Positions 11,601 through 26,600 of a DNA stretch of 64,000 nucleotides are shown piece after piece. The notes below the pieces were generated by a model. It was not told the origin of the DNA, searched no databases, and saw only the letters and a list, made by a program, of their open reading frames with translations. Position 1 is the stretch's first letter. The number at the start of each line of letters is the position of its first letter. The position numbers and the translations under genes were made by a program. Source of the stretch: Ostrinia nubilalis (Eukaryota > Arthropoda > Insecta > Lepidoptera > Crambidae); the NCBI RefSeq assembly GCF_963855985.1, contig NC_087098.1:14838501-14902500 (forward strand). The letters are read 5' to 3'.

Positions 11601-14600
11601 GAAGTTAATAGTTTGTACGTAATTTGTATTAAACTTGATTATGGCTGGGAGTGTATTTTGGCTATGGTTACTTTATAAATAGAGGACAGTAATGTCACGG
11701 TAATAATATCATACAGTATTGTAACTTCATATAAACCGACGAAACGCGAGCTTTCCTTCGAATTTCAAATCTCGGGACGCGGTCGAGATGAAAAAATTAG
11801 GGGTGTCGCAAATGTACCGAACGGACGTCGATGGCCTAGTGTTGAAAATGACTAAGGTGATTGAATTTGACTGACCGTCATTTACGGTCAAATTTGTCAA
11901 AAACTAGTCATTAACTGTCAGAAATGGTGATTTTCAGTCAGTTTGATTTGAAATGAAAATTATATATTGTATAAAACCAGCTTTTGCCAACGATTTCGCC
12001 CGCCTGAAATTAAAGTAACAGGTCATTAAAAGTACTCATTATGATTAGTAGATTCAAAATTATTTTAGTATATTTTTTTTAATTAAATCTACTAATCACA
12101 AAACTACACGCATTTTTATCCTATTCCATTCACGAAGTATTTTGTTTGTCTAAATAAAAAATAAATACAATCACAAAACTACACTCGCGAGCAAAAGTAT
12201 GGAATCACTTACATGAAGTTGTTTCCACGCGATCTTGTGTACTAACGAATTTGTTAGGAACAAAAAAAGTGGCACCATTTTAAAGATTAAACTTTTATCT
12301 TTAAATTGATACCAAATTCATTTAAATCACACCAGTATTTAAAAAGATATCCCGGCTGATGTGAAGAAGTAACGAAAAAGACATGTATGAACTGTTTGAT
12401 ACGTCGCGAGTTGCGGCCTATTTACCCCCTATAAAAGCACGCGTTTTCGGATTTTTGCTTTCACACGTTGATTCATACACATCTCCGCTTCTTTTGACAC
12501 TTTACCTGGGATTCTACACCTTCAGAAGCAGCACAAATCGTTGCATTATTGCAAGAAGGCCTCAGCTAGCGGGCTGTCGCACGTCAGCGCCACATAAGCC
12601 AGTCCTGGGTTTCGAAAGTTTTAAGACGCTTTCGGGAGACTGGTGGCTTTATCCCGAGACCAAGTTCTGAACAGCGTCGGCGCACATCGCAGAGGGAAGA
12701 CCGTTTTTTCATGTCAACATCTCTATGAAATCGTCATTTGACTGGAATCGACGTCCAGTAAGAGCTCAGAAATGTTCGTAGGATAGCTGTTAGCGAGTAG
12801 ACAGTTTGTCTAAGACATAATCAATAGAATTTAACTCCAAAAAGGCCTGCCACAGGCTCGAAACTGACGGCAGGTCACCGATAAGCACGCTTTCAATTTG
12901 CTCGTACACATCTCGATGTTAAGTCGAGCAAGCCACCCCCATAAGCCACTGTTTCAGCCAACCAGCACTGCACAAATCGCTCCCCAGGCCGCCTATAAAC
13001 CCGACCTCTTCGACTGCTGCCCTGCAAACACAGTTTGCATTCATCGGAGAACAGAACTCGCCTCCATTACTCGCCTTCCCATCGAGATGTGTACGAGCAA
13101 ATTGAAAGGGTGCTTATCGGTGACCTGCCGTCAGTTTCGAGCCTGTGGCAGGCCTTTTTGGAGTCAAATTCTATTGCTTATATCTTAGACGAACTGTCCA
13201 CTCGCTAACAGCTATCTTACGAACATTTCTGAGCTCTTGATGGACATCGATTCCAGTCAAATGACGATTTCATAGAGAGGTTGACATGAAAAAACGGTCT
13301 TCCCTCTGCGATGTGCACCGGCGCTGTTCAGAACTTGGTCTCGGGATAAAGCCACTAGTCTCCCGAAAGCGTCTTGAAACTTTCGAAACCCAGGACTGGC
13401 TTATGTGGCGCTGACGTGCGACAGCCCGCTGGCTGAGCCTTTCTTGCAATAGTGCAACGATTTGTGCTGCTTCTGAAGGTGTAGAATCCCAGGTAAAGTG
13501 TCAAAAGAAGCTGAGATGTGTATGAATCAACGTGTGAAAGCAAAAATCTTAAAACGCGTGCTTTTATAGGGGGTAAATACGCCGCAACTCGCGACGTATC
13601 AAACAGTTCATACATGTCTTTTTCGTTACTTCTTCACATCAGCCGGGATATCTTTTTAAATGCTGGTGTGATTTAAATGAATTTGGTATCAATTTAAAGA
13701 TAAAAGTTTAATCTTTAAAATGGTGCCACTTTTTTTGTTACTAACAAATTCGTTAGTACACAAGTTTGCGTGGAAACAACTTCATGTGAGTGATTCCATA
13801 GTTTTGCTCGCGAGTGTAGATAGAAATTCTAAGTAGACAGATGTAATTAGAATGGGTAGATACTGTAGGTGAGCAGCCCTATCGCATGTTGTCATACCGT
13901 GACGTACCGCGCGGCTGTTGACATTTATTTCAATAATATGGCCGAGTTGGAATACTGTATAGATAGTATTACCGTGGTAATGTCATAATCTTCCATAAAA
14001 ATATTATGATATCAGGATTAGGACTAGTTAGGAGAACCTTCTGGATTCTTCTGGTATGTTATACAAAATATCAAATAATACGAAAATTTCTGTATATAAA
14101 TACACTTAATTGGACATGTAGATTGTAGATTATAGCCTCATTTCATAAAAGATCTTAAATGTCTAAAACCAAAATTTAAAACCTACTTTCCTCTCTTAAA
14201 ACGAAACGTGAAACGTCGGGAAGGTAAAAACCTTTTCACCTTTTTAAAAGTGTTTGTGTGTTGCCAAATCCCGTAATAGTGAGAATCTAAGGCGGTTATC
14301 ACACTGCGCCGCGCTCCGGCGACAGATTTAATCATTGTATGCAAGTACCTCAGTTTGTATAGAAAACACGTGCGGCACTTCACACTGACAACGCGTCCGC
14401 GCGCGTGATTTTTTATATGAAAATCACGCGCTCCGCGGCGGAGCGCGGCGCAGTGTGATAACCGCCTAATGATCCTTCCAATTTAACCTCAAACAAAACT
14501 CATCTTGGCAATTCAACTCCATATAGACCTTAAGTAAGTTGGTTGCACAAAAACGCACTGCAACCAATGTCAGCAGTTCTGAAAGTTTGTGCACAATTAG

Positions 14601-17600
14601 GAAGATTTCGCGGAAGTGCGGGGCGACTTCGTGAAGCGAAATAAATTCAATTCCGACGGAGCCCGAACTTAACGTCGGAACTTGGCGAATTAGGGGGGTA
14701 GGGCTGGCAGTCACGGAGTTTGGGAACTTAGACGTATAGTGTTATGGAAGTTGTAGTAAAAAGTAATGTTACCGGACTTTGAGGAGGTTTATGTAGACTA
14801 ATGTAGAGAAACGATAAGTACTGTTTACGATAGCATTAATAATTAGATTTTTTAAATGCTTATTTAAAGAATATACTTAATAAAATTTAGATTTTAAGTG
14901 CTGTAATTTATTTCATTTTTGTATACAAAAACATCCAATGTCTAATTAACTCGTATTTTCCTACTAATATTATAAATGCGAAAGTTTGGATGTTTGGATG
15001 TTTGTTACTCTTTCACGCAAAAACTACTGAACCGATTTTGATAAAACTTTACAGTATTATTCTTTATAACCCAGAATAACATATAGGCTATAATTTAAGA
15101 CGATCTGTAACAAACTCAATTTCACGCGGGTGAAGCCGCGGGCAAAAGCTAATAAATAATAGAGAAAGTCGCAGAGTAAAGAATTAGAAACAGTACCATA
15201 TTGTCGCAGCCCTAATATGAAATGTAAATGAATGTAAATGTGGGAACATTTCGCCGCTACGTCTGCTTGTCTGCAGCTACGTTTGAAGCATGCCTGTGTT
15301 TTGAGTTGAATATTCTATGAAACGCGCATTCTTTGTTATTCTTATTTACCGACTTTAAAAAAAGAAGGAGTTCCGTAATTTATAAACAGATTTCAACATT
15401 TCTTTTTATTTAAAAGATGATACCGGGTGATCCCCTTTTTAAGAGGGTTGTAGGTTGTAGCTCATTAAATTATTGATAAGTACCTATCAACTATTTTCTT
15501 AATTGCGAGCTAGCTAAAGAACTAGATGTACGTACAGTCAGCGTCAAATAGTTAGTGACACTCAAAGTAGTCAAAAAGTTCGCAACATGTCTTTGTGTTA
15601 CAACTACAACCGGAATAAAGTTGTGCTGTCAACTTTTTGGTCACTTTGAATGTCACGAACTATACTGGTCATCACAAAAATCGGCCCACTCGGCCCATCG
15701 GTTTCTACTGACACAATCATGGTGCCCCAACAATATTGGTGTTATTTGAAAGCCCAATAAATATTCTTAAAGAAACACACATTTAATTTCTTAATAAACG
15801 ATTTAAACCATTAACATATACAATAAATGTGACTTGAAAAAAGACCTCACTGTGGGCTCACCTCTGGGATCAATTAGACACAGTGGCCCACTATTTTCTA
15901 TATTCGTTTTGTGTTGTTATTGTTTATAATTTGTGCTTACTGTGTTCAATAAGGACCATTTCTTTCTTTCTTTCTTTTTTCTATAGTAGAAATGAATTCT
16001 TGAGTAAAAATCTGTGCCTGTTCATTAGAACATTAGCTTACCTGGTGGTCTCTCCACCGAGGGTCGTGCAGCGCTCCCCTGACGTGATACACAGAGTCTG
16101 TGTCCCCGGACTCGGAACGCGCCCGCCCGTCGATCTCGCGGGTCTCATCGCTGTGGACAAGGAAGTTTCATTATACAGGGTGTTAGGTAAATGGGTATAT
16201 GAGCCGACAATAGCCCATGTTAATATATGCATATAAATGGTATGGTGAAGTCAGAAAATTGATATCATAATTTTAATTATTTTAATTTTCATACAAATCT
16301 GGTTTTATAATTTTTTATGTTGTATGAACAATTCAACGCAAACAAACGCGAAGCTCAAGACCGAACGCGATGGAAGACTGTTGTGGTGTTGTGGATGTCC
16401 TCTGCCCCATCTAGGATTGACACTATCCAAATCCGTATCAACTGTCAAATTTCATTCAGTTTTAGATTAAATATCCACACTTTTTCATGCGTTTACACTT
16501 TAATATTGTTTAAATAGTGTTATACACAATATGAAAATGTAAAATCGTCGAAAACCTGAGATATTTTACCAGAAAACCAGTATCATTCTAATTTAGAATA
16601 CCAAAACTTTAATGTTATTTAGCATGTCAAAAAACTACTCACTCAGCATTATGCTGGATGCATGCTGAAAAATCGCAGATGGATTTTTTGTGACAACACA
16701 AGAATATTCTAATATTTTGTAAGCATTAGTGTAATAATTTATTGGTAAACCTAAGAAAATAAATGAATAAATATAATATTACTTTATTACAAGTACCTAG
16801 GACGGACGTTTTCCGAATTGTTTTTTTTTTTATTTAAGCGGTGGTTAAGTATCAGTTTTAATCAAGTCCTAGTGTGACTGCAAACGTTTTCAAATATTTA
16901 ATTATTACGTCACAGATTGAAATAATTGGGGGAGGACTATGTTCAGCAGTGGATGTCCTGTGGCTGGAATCATGTTATTATTTATCCACAACGAGAAAGC
17001 TCTTGGCCTGTATCTCACCGGATGGTAAGTGACGATCAGGCCGAAAGTGGAAGCGAGCTTCACCCGGAATCCTCAACCACGGTGGAACTGGCTATCTTAC
17101 CTCTAACTGCCTATGATTATAATGACGTCAGAGATTACGTGTATGATCCCCGTTTAAAATTACGTGTTTACACGAACACATCCGTTTGTATTTTACTGGG
17201 TATTTACAGTAAAATAATTAGGTACCTAAGGCAGAATAAAGAAGACAACAACCACATCGGTGACTCAAGCGTTCTTTAGTTAAGGTTAAATGTTTTAATG
17301 AACTACAAAATCAGTAATAGTTGGGTATTTCTTGTATGTTTATAAAATGACAATCAACAAAGGTTGTGTTAGCGAAAACCCACAATTATTGTTAATAAGC
17401 AAGAACTACGTACGTAAATATTACACAAATTAGTCATGTAAAGATGTCTGTTCGTCTGTTCAAGATTATATGACGTGTTGACAACACACAAGAATATTGT
17501 GAGTTCGTGACGTATTTATTTAAAAGATCGGAGAATAGAAATGTGAATTCATCTCCCCGAGTATGCATCGAAAACAAAAAAAAACACACGCGGAAGGAAT

Positions 17601-20600
17601 TCATTTCATGTCATTTTTTTACGCGGAACGCTGTACAATCCGTCATACATTTAATGTCATTTTATACGCGCTCACTAGTGAGAACATTTGATGTAAATTC
17701 ACACTAAGCCCTCAGTGACCGGTCACTGAATAGTTTCAGTGTATTGTTTTAAGCCTAGGCGCAGACCATCGATTTTTCGTCGGCCGATAGTTTAGTCGGG
17801 CAGTTGATCAGTATGGGCATATATGGAAGTGCGCACATTACACCGATTTGATTTAGCCGATTCTTCATACAATTTAAAATCGGGCACAACTATCGGCCAA
17901 CTAAAAATCGGTGGTCTGCGCCTAGGCTAAATCTTTTCTAGTAATAGGTAAGAGTATAATTTTAGCTTGCAATGGATTTGTCTAGTATGTAAACGAAACT
18001 GACGAAACGGTGCTCGACTCTGAGTGTCTGAGGCAAGCTTAATTGCACCAAATTATGAAATTCTTCTGTGCAAAGAATATTATTCTGTGATATCAGCCAC
18101 AACATCTCAGCAACATGAGTCTACATAATGCAATATAACTTTGACATGTGCCCTTCCCGGCGTTTGTCCCGGGCAATCGAATCAGGCTGCATACAAACTG
18201 AATCAGTAAGCCACTTCCCTTGAAACTTCATTTCAGAGAATTATAGTGTGTGGGAGGTTCTTGAGATATGGTTACTTGAAATTCACGCTTCTGGGAAATA
18301 CGTTATTATTCATCTCTACTAAAGTTACTAAGAAGGTCACAACGATAACGTCAAACTTTAAAAAGCGTTTTAACGTTACAAAATGACTCGATCTGAGGAG
18401 GATTCAATGTTTGAATCAAATCATATTTCTTTTCAGACAATTTGCTAACTGGGAAACTGGGAACAAACGACAAATGAGGGTGTGGAAAATCAAATACCAC
18501 TTATGGCTCGGAAACGTGGCCTCTCACTATAGGCCTTATACAGAAGCTCAAAGTTGCACAGCGTGCTATGGAGAGGGCTATGCTTGGTGCTTCTTCGCGA
18601 GATCGAATCAGAAATGAGGAGATCCGTAAACGAACTAAAGTCGCTGACATAGCCCGACGGATTAGCAAGCTGAAGTGGCAATGGGCAGGGCACATAGTAC
18701 GCAGAACTGACGGCCGATGTGGCAGCAAGGTTCTGGAATGGAGGCCGCGTACCGGAAAACGCAGCGTGGGACGTCCACCTACAAGGTGGACCGACGACAT
18801 CGTAAAGGTAGCAGGGAAGCGCTGGACGCAGGCTGCTACCAATCGATCAACATGGAAAGCATTGGGGGAGGCCTATGTTCAGCAGTGGACGTCCTATGGC
18901 TGAAATGATGATGAGCATACAAGTCTGAAGAACATCTGAAGTCTCGCTGACGTTTGACATCACAAAAACCTCTACCTCTACCTCATGCACTGACTATGTT
19001 AAGGGCTAAACTTATAATATCACCCACGCCCAGCCTGAAATCTTGTTAGACTCGCACAAACGAAGTTAGAACGCATTGATTCGGTTGCGACGCCTCAATT
19101 GCATCGTCCCAATTAGAGGGAGACGGCGTCCCAATTAGAGGGAGATGGAGTGTTCTGCATGGAAAATCTATTTAGAACCGTGCATTTCCTAGAGGGTTGT
19201 ATGAGAAGGATAATGAAATGATGCTCAAAGCTTGATTAAAACTGAAGCTTCATTCACGACAGATTGAATTTGGTTATTTAGAACGGCCATATCATGGCTT
19301 GAATCTGTTTATGATTATGACTTTATTTTAGAATACAGAGGAGAACAGGAGAAACATAAGTGTCTTGATTAGGCAAAGCATAATGACAATTTAACTCTAT
19401 GCTTCAGCTTTAATTTAATTTTGAGCGTCGATTGTCAGGATACAAGAAGTCATGCTAAATATTTGATCAAAAGTTCGATCTATTATCACGTGTTTAAAAT
19501 AAAGTAACTTAATTTACATGAGTAAAAATCAAGTAGATAAGAACTACCTACATGTACTCGTACTACAATATGTAGAAAATTCATTAATTGCAAAATAATC
19601 CTGTTTGTTTTTTTTTATGGGACCGACAGGAGGCAAACGAGCAGACCGCTTAAGTTACAATAATTAATGTTTTATTTTGCATAAATTTACTTCATCTTCA
19701 TCTGATTATATTACCAGGCGTTAGTGAGACAAACTATTACAGTAGTACAGAGTGAAAATGTTAAGCCATAGAAATTAATAAAAAAAGTACATTTTCCATC
19801 TCCTCTATCATCACAGTAGATCCAATCCCATTACGAGCGCCCACTAAAATTAATAAAGCACAAGCCAAGCCACAGAAACGCCATAAAAACCCAATGAAAA
19901 GACATACAAAACGAAATAACGGCGTAATGATTACACAACATATCTAGTTGGGCCTCTGACGTTGGTGGCACTGTTTAAGTACAATAATGGTTAATCAGAA
20001 GAGTATAAAGAATACAGAACAGGCAGCGAACACAGCACTGTACCTCTAGCACGAAAACTTTCTACTTGGAATTGTTTGCATAATCGAATCAAAAGATTTA
20101 GCGCCCCTGTGAACGTGACGTAAAGTGAGCTTAGGCTGAGTTGCACCACCTAACTTTAACCGTAACCGATGTTTTTGTATGGAGTAATATAGATTTTTGA
20201 CGTTTGTTAAAGTAAGATAGTGCAACCCAGCCTTAGTATGAGAAATGGTAGCACGAAACTAATTTTGACAATCGAGATCGTCACCTACGTTATTGTTGAA
20301 TTAGCAGGCTGGATATCGAATTTTGTTGTTGTGAAGATTAAAGTTTTTCGTGCTAGAGGTACAGAGCGAGTCTGGCGCCGTGCCAGCTGCGTTCCAGCTA
20401 CGATGGATCGGTTTATGGTTGGAGTAGAAGCGAAGATTCGCGATTTTACTACTTCGACCGAAAATATATTGGTTTAGATATCAATATATTATGGGAAGTT
20501 CAATAGAAATCATATAAATTATGCTGGCAAGCGGAATGCAGTTGAACGTGAAAGAATATTGAAAGATTGAGCTTCATCTTAGGAGTATATCTACTCGTAT

Positions 20601-23600
20601 TTATGTCCATTTTATAGGGAATGAAATAAATTAATTTTAACGTTCAAAGTTTTATGATGCTAAAGTCAAGTATGATACTTGAACTTGAACGAATAAGCAG
20701 AATTATAATGTATTTCTATCAATGATGTCGCTGGAGAAACATTAAAGTTTTAAGAGTTTTTTTTTAATTATCGAGACAAATAAATGTTTCTTAATCACAT
20801 TATTAGAATTTATGATAATAATTGACACTTAATTTTAGTCATAATCTACCGAGAAAACCTTCAAATGCACATAAAAAGCATCGAATAGTTTTCAATTATT
20901 GAAGGATCTGACTAAACCATTCCCATTTTTATATAGACTGCACCAAAACAAATCCACACTGCAACTCCGACCGCTACCAACCAGTAATAAAGACTTTTAT
21001 CGCCCAAATACTATTACTTGCACCATGTAACGGCCAAGCCCGATGTCCAAGTCCGTGGAAATTGGCACTAAATCGTCGGAAGATTAGCTCACTGGATGTC
21101 CACCATGGGATTTTGCTCTTTTCCCATTTTACTGCCACCCTATATTACGTTGGGCTAGAATGGCTAGGTCATAACGTTTCTTTTACAGTAATTGAAACGA
21201 AAATTGCGAACGAATGCGATTATTGTCTGAGTGAGACATTAATGTGTAATAAGAATGGTTTTGATTTATGTTGACGATGTTTTCTTAAAGAGTTATGGGA
21301 ATATCAGTGCATAACAATAGGCTGGGTAAGATGGTCTTACTTTAACTTTAACAAACGTTAAAAGTCTGTCAAAAACACCGGTTAAAGTTATAGTCACGGT
21401 TAAAATAAGGTGGTGCAACTCAGCCTTAAAGTTGATAAAAGTGTCTCTCTATAATGTAGATAAATACTCGTAAGTACTTACTTCCTTTGTTTGCTAATTA
21501 CATCCCATTAGGATCATTACTTGAACTTTTCAATTACCAACACCGCACTGAAAAATCACACTTAACTATGACGTCATTTTGACCCCAACCCGCTGCTACA
21601 CGAATGACGCATTTACCACAAATCCGGAAACTGCACTGTTACGTCATGAAGGAACAAGTCAGACAACTGCACGCATCATAAAATGAATGCTACTGACAAC
21701 CAACGCCACTCTTGTAGCGGAGTTTTGGGCTGACACTGTATAGGTTTGTTGTCGACACGATACAAAACGTAACAACGTCAGGCTGCTATAGTTTTTAGAT
21801 AAATAAATAATTACATCAAAGTAGCTACATATCTGTCCATAGTGACAAACACAATCGGAATGAAAATTCTTACAACAACTTCTGTGTAAGGACTTCCGTT
21901 AGTCATATCGCTGCTTCATCGTGAGTCATCGGAAAAATCTTTCATGGTTTTCCTAGTGTATGCTAGAAATACTTACTGCCAGCATCCTTTTAAAATATTT
22001 AAGACTAGTAACAAAGAAAGAGTTTGTTTGTCTTTTGGTTAAACTCGCTAATCTCAGGAACTACACTTTTACTCAGGAAAAAATATGTTTGTGTTATAGA
22101 TAACAACACACTACGAATAGCATCTTAGAAAAATGACACAAAATTGTAAAAAAATATTTAAACCTCAAAAGACCTCGATCACAGGCTGCTCACTGCCTGA
22201 ACACTGAAAGTTTGGAAGCAATACTCTATCATAAGAGTTTTACCACAAAAGTGAAATGCAGATTAAAATTTAGTATAAACAATTTTTTTGTCGTAGGTAC
22301 TGTAGGTTAACGGAGCAGTGCATCTCTTGTTGTCAAGTTAACCTCTTGCCTTTTCGTCCGCTAATCCTTTTGTGACTTCGTATCTCCGACTCAGCCAGCT
22401 CATAGTTCCAGCAACTTTACGGATGGTCGAACTTGTTGACGAGTAGTTCGTATTGTTCGAACAAAAACTAAGATTGTAAGAAATATTTCTTTCGGAGCCA
22501 TAATACTGTGACAAGATTGATGTAAGCGTTTGTAGGAGCGGCTCAGTAAAAGTGTGTCATAGTTAGTCGATTATTATCAGAAACCGAACTAGTACGAGTG
22601 GTTTACAGGTTTGAATTCTGCTGGAGCCAAATCTTTATACATAAAACTCAACGGTGACTGACTGACTGACATATTGATCTATCAACTCACAGCCCAAACC
22701 ACTGGACGTATCGGGCTGAAATTTGGCATGCAGGTAGATGTTATGACGTAGGCATCCACTAAGAAAGGGTTTTACGAAACTCCACCCTAAGGGGGTAAAA
22801 CGGGATCCTCGCGTACGAAGTCGCGGGCGGCCGCTAGTGTAAGTATATTTCACTATTTTATCTAGTTGCTCGACTTCATACAGGTAGCGGGAAGGCGCTG
22901 GATGCAGGTCGCTATCAACCGGGCGATGCGGAAATCATTGCGGAAGGCCTATGTTCAGCAGTGGACGTCTGATGGCTGAAATGATGATGATGATGATGAT
23001 TAATTGCAAAAAACATCGGCTCTTCTAGTGATGTGATTTTAATTTAGGACTTTTGTATGGGACTCTACAATTCAATTTGCGATATAAGGTTCACTAAAAC
23101 CACAAATCAACCTAATTGTTCCACTAATGGGATAATTGCAAGCTCTGTTAATCCGTTAAACGCCAGTTCTATATCACTATTGGTACGCTGGTTGCATCAT
23201 ACATATTACGGATTGATTTTGAGAATTGACAGTCAAAAACACTAATTAATAACCCTTCTTCTGGCGCAGTTGGGTAATAAAGATTTATTCAAGACGAGAG
23301 TGAATAAGCACTTACAGGGCAGATATGTACCACCCTAGACAGCATCTCACTTAACTGCGAATGCGGTCAAATACCTACCTGCCTTGTTCTGCATAAAAAA
23401 TTCAAGTGGTTTGCCCAACTTTTTGCGTATAGGTACTTAATTGTGGAAACTTAATTCTGTTGTGCATTTTTGCAAAATAAAGTAAGTATGTTTCCAATTA
23501 TACTAATTACGACGACCGAGGAAACTGCTAAGGCAGTTTATAACGTCCCAAACAGAAACATTGCTACGGACTACGGACTACGAAGTTCGATCCGTAGCGG

Positions 23601-26600
23601 AACATATTTCGGCAGCGGCACTATAATTATTAACCTATTGAGCGAGCCTCCCAGGCCCCGCATACTAACTACGAACCCCCAATCCGCTTGCGTCGCTTAC
23701 GCTCTCCCGTCGAAAACCATCCACGCTCGTTTCCTCATCCCCAATCAAAACACAACTCTAAAATAAACGAAGCAAGATTCATAATCGCGCGCTACCCCTC
23801 CGCAGTTACATCGTTCAAAGCTTCAAGATGCGAGCACTTGGTACGAGACGTTTCGAAACGCCATTTTGGTTCTTATTGTCATCCAATTAGGGTTTTGTTT
23901 AGCTTGAATGGAGCACTCTAGAGACCTCGTTTCGCGTGGGTCGCAATCGTTTTTCGGATAAGGTGATTCATCTCCTCAACGTTTTTGCATTTTGTCTGGT
24001 TTTTTGTTTGAATTGTATCGCGAGTTTAAAGTTCGGCGACCATTTTTTCTGCTACCCTCTACTGTTCGCAGACTTGAGATGTCGTGGGTCGTGGCATACT
24101 CATTACTTTTATTCTGGCTGTATCTTTCTCGCAATACAAACGTTTCCGTTTTATTTTTATGGGTTCTTTTACTTTACGGATTGCTTGAGGATTGCAAGCC
24201 TTTGAAGAATAAAATGTAAACAAGGAAAACGAGGTTTAGATTAACATCGTTTTAAGTATAAATTCAGTCCACAACAACGCATTATTTTTAAACTACTTAC
24301 TCCACTTCTATTTGGGAAAATAAGTCCTAAATAAAACCTCTTTTCAATAAACACAGAGCCCCATTACATGACAACTGCGGCCTCAAGCTCCATAAAATAA
24401 AAAGGATCGGCCGCTTTCCGCGAAACTCCGAACCAATATTCGGTACCAACGCACTTATAATAAAACACTGAATAAAACCACCAAATAGAAACGGAACGTA
24501 AAGCCGTCGTGTGCCCACATAAAAGGAGTTTCCCTTCTGCATACAAAGTTGTGACAATCGAGCCGCAACACAATGTTGCATGGTCTTCCCTTTCACGCGG
24601 GAGACACGGGTATAATGCCGTCTCGCTCGCTGACATATCCTTCCTTTGACATAGAGTACGGACGGACAGAAGCGATAGAATCTAGAGCTGTCAGGCATCG
24701 CACGTGTCGAGATGCCCGGTACAGCAGTCAATAGATATCTGCACTATTGTTGCCTATCTAGCGAGAAATATGAATTTCTGAATAGCTTTGTGCAAAGGTT
24801 AGCCGTCACTTCGGGGAAATAGTGCTGCAATAGCTGGAATATTTGTCAGCGGTACGATTACCATGTATTTCGAATGGCCTCGTGCGTATGAAATGACCGG
24901 CTGAATGAAATCATAGGTAAACATGCCGATAAATTGATTCTTCGTGGAAGTACAGACATTATTTATACTGTTTGTTTACGGGTTCCATAAATTTACATTA
25001 TTTATACATTTTCGTGCTTGTAAACACGATGCTACATCTTTTTACAACTGCAAAACAGCAACAGACAGGATATCGAAAACTCGAAAATGTTCGATTAAAA
25101 CGTAGTCCTAATGGGCCACAACCCATGCCACCGTTGGCGGCTTCAGACAAGATTTTCTATGTCTAATTACACGCACAAATACGACAAAGTTAGCCTATTA
25201 AGTACTTAATATGTCTCGTGTAATCGTCTGTTACCGCCGCAACTTTTACGCCATCCTAGACTGCATCTCACTTAACACCAGGTGCGATTGCGGTCAAATA
25301 CCTGCCTGTTATACATAAAAAAAACTATCATCATCATCCACGTGTAGTCTTGCCTTAATGTCGACATTCCCTAAAGGTTAATATCAATCTACGGCTGATG
25401 AAATTGGTAATATTAGGCTCTAACTCCTACCGAGGTGTGAGCGGACCCTCGTCCAAAACTCAATTATTCGTGACACATGCCAAAATCGAACCTGCGAATG
25501 AGGTCTCCTTTATCCTCTGCCTTGGATAATGTTTAGGAACATTTTAGTAGCGATACTATGATTACATAGTCAATGATTTAGAGGGCATGTCAAGTCATGC
25601 CTAAAATCATTAAACAATACATTCATCATTATTTTTTATAGTTTTTGGTCTATTGTAACTATAATAAAGCCTTATTGTGAGACATTTTTCAATTATTTAT
25701 TAATCTAGTGCAAGTTTCCAAGAAATTTTAAGCACAGATTACTAATACGTTACTTTTAAGCATTTGATTGATAACTCAATTTGATCAATCCCAAAATCTA
25801 TTGAGTTTGAATTGAGTATCATCGTTTAAAATAAGAGCCTAAGATTTGACACAACCCACACAAATACAAAAAGATTTTCAAGTTCATACTTTGTTGTGTA
25901 AGTTTGGAAAATACAATGTACCTACTCCGGCGTGACTTCTTGTAAAAAATATAACATTACATTAAGCATTAAGCACCTAAGCAATACTGAAATTCATTTA
26001 AACATCTGCCTCATTCATTTTACCTACGACTGTGTAGAATTCCCTCAATTTTCCAATTCCAAGCGTTCGTAGCTTTCGTAGATTGTAAAGTCCATTTTCC
26101 TATTTCGTAGCTTTCGTAGACGTAAAGTTATGATAGCCTATACTTTCAAGTTGTGTATTTCAGCCGTCTGATCTGTGGTTACTGACCCTGGCTGCAGAAG
26201 GGGTCTTTCAGGGGTCAATGCTCGGTTTCGCACACTTGTGTGAGTATTGCTTTATTGGTTCATTTGGAGTACACTAACTCAATGTATAGAGTAACAAAGG
26301 CTGGTTCTATTAAATGGCACATAAGAGTCGATTCAAAGTCTTGGTTGGTTATATTTCAAATAATCATACATCTACTAACTTGAAAGTATATTTTTATACA
26401 ATAATGTATTTTCTTTGATCTGGCCCTAAATATAACAGTAGTTAACCCTTTCTGGCTTATAAAATTACACAGGCATTAAGGCTGGTTTTAGTGTCACGCG
26501 GACTGTCAGTGCGGATCGCTCCGCACAGCCGATCTGTATGAACTGCTAGGGAGCGGAGCGGTTCCTCCGGACCGCATTACTCTAAAACGCTCCCTAGAAG

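Noticed and set aside
12383..12670. 95-codon frame starting [14 protein letters not shown], mirrored at 13355-13615
   Set aside because: It is a wrong-frame reading through the arms of the fold-back Tc1 element.
24327..24731. 134-codon minus-strand open frame
   Set aside because: No recognisable motif, a different frame on the same strand is also open, and no splice or expression support.
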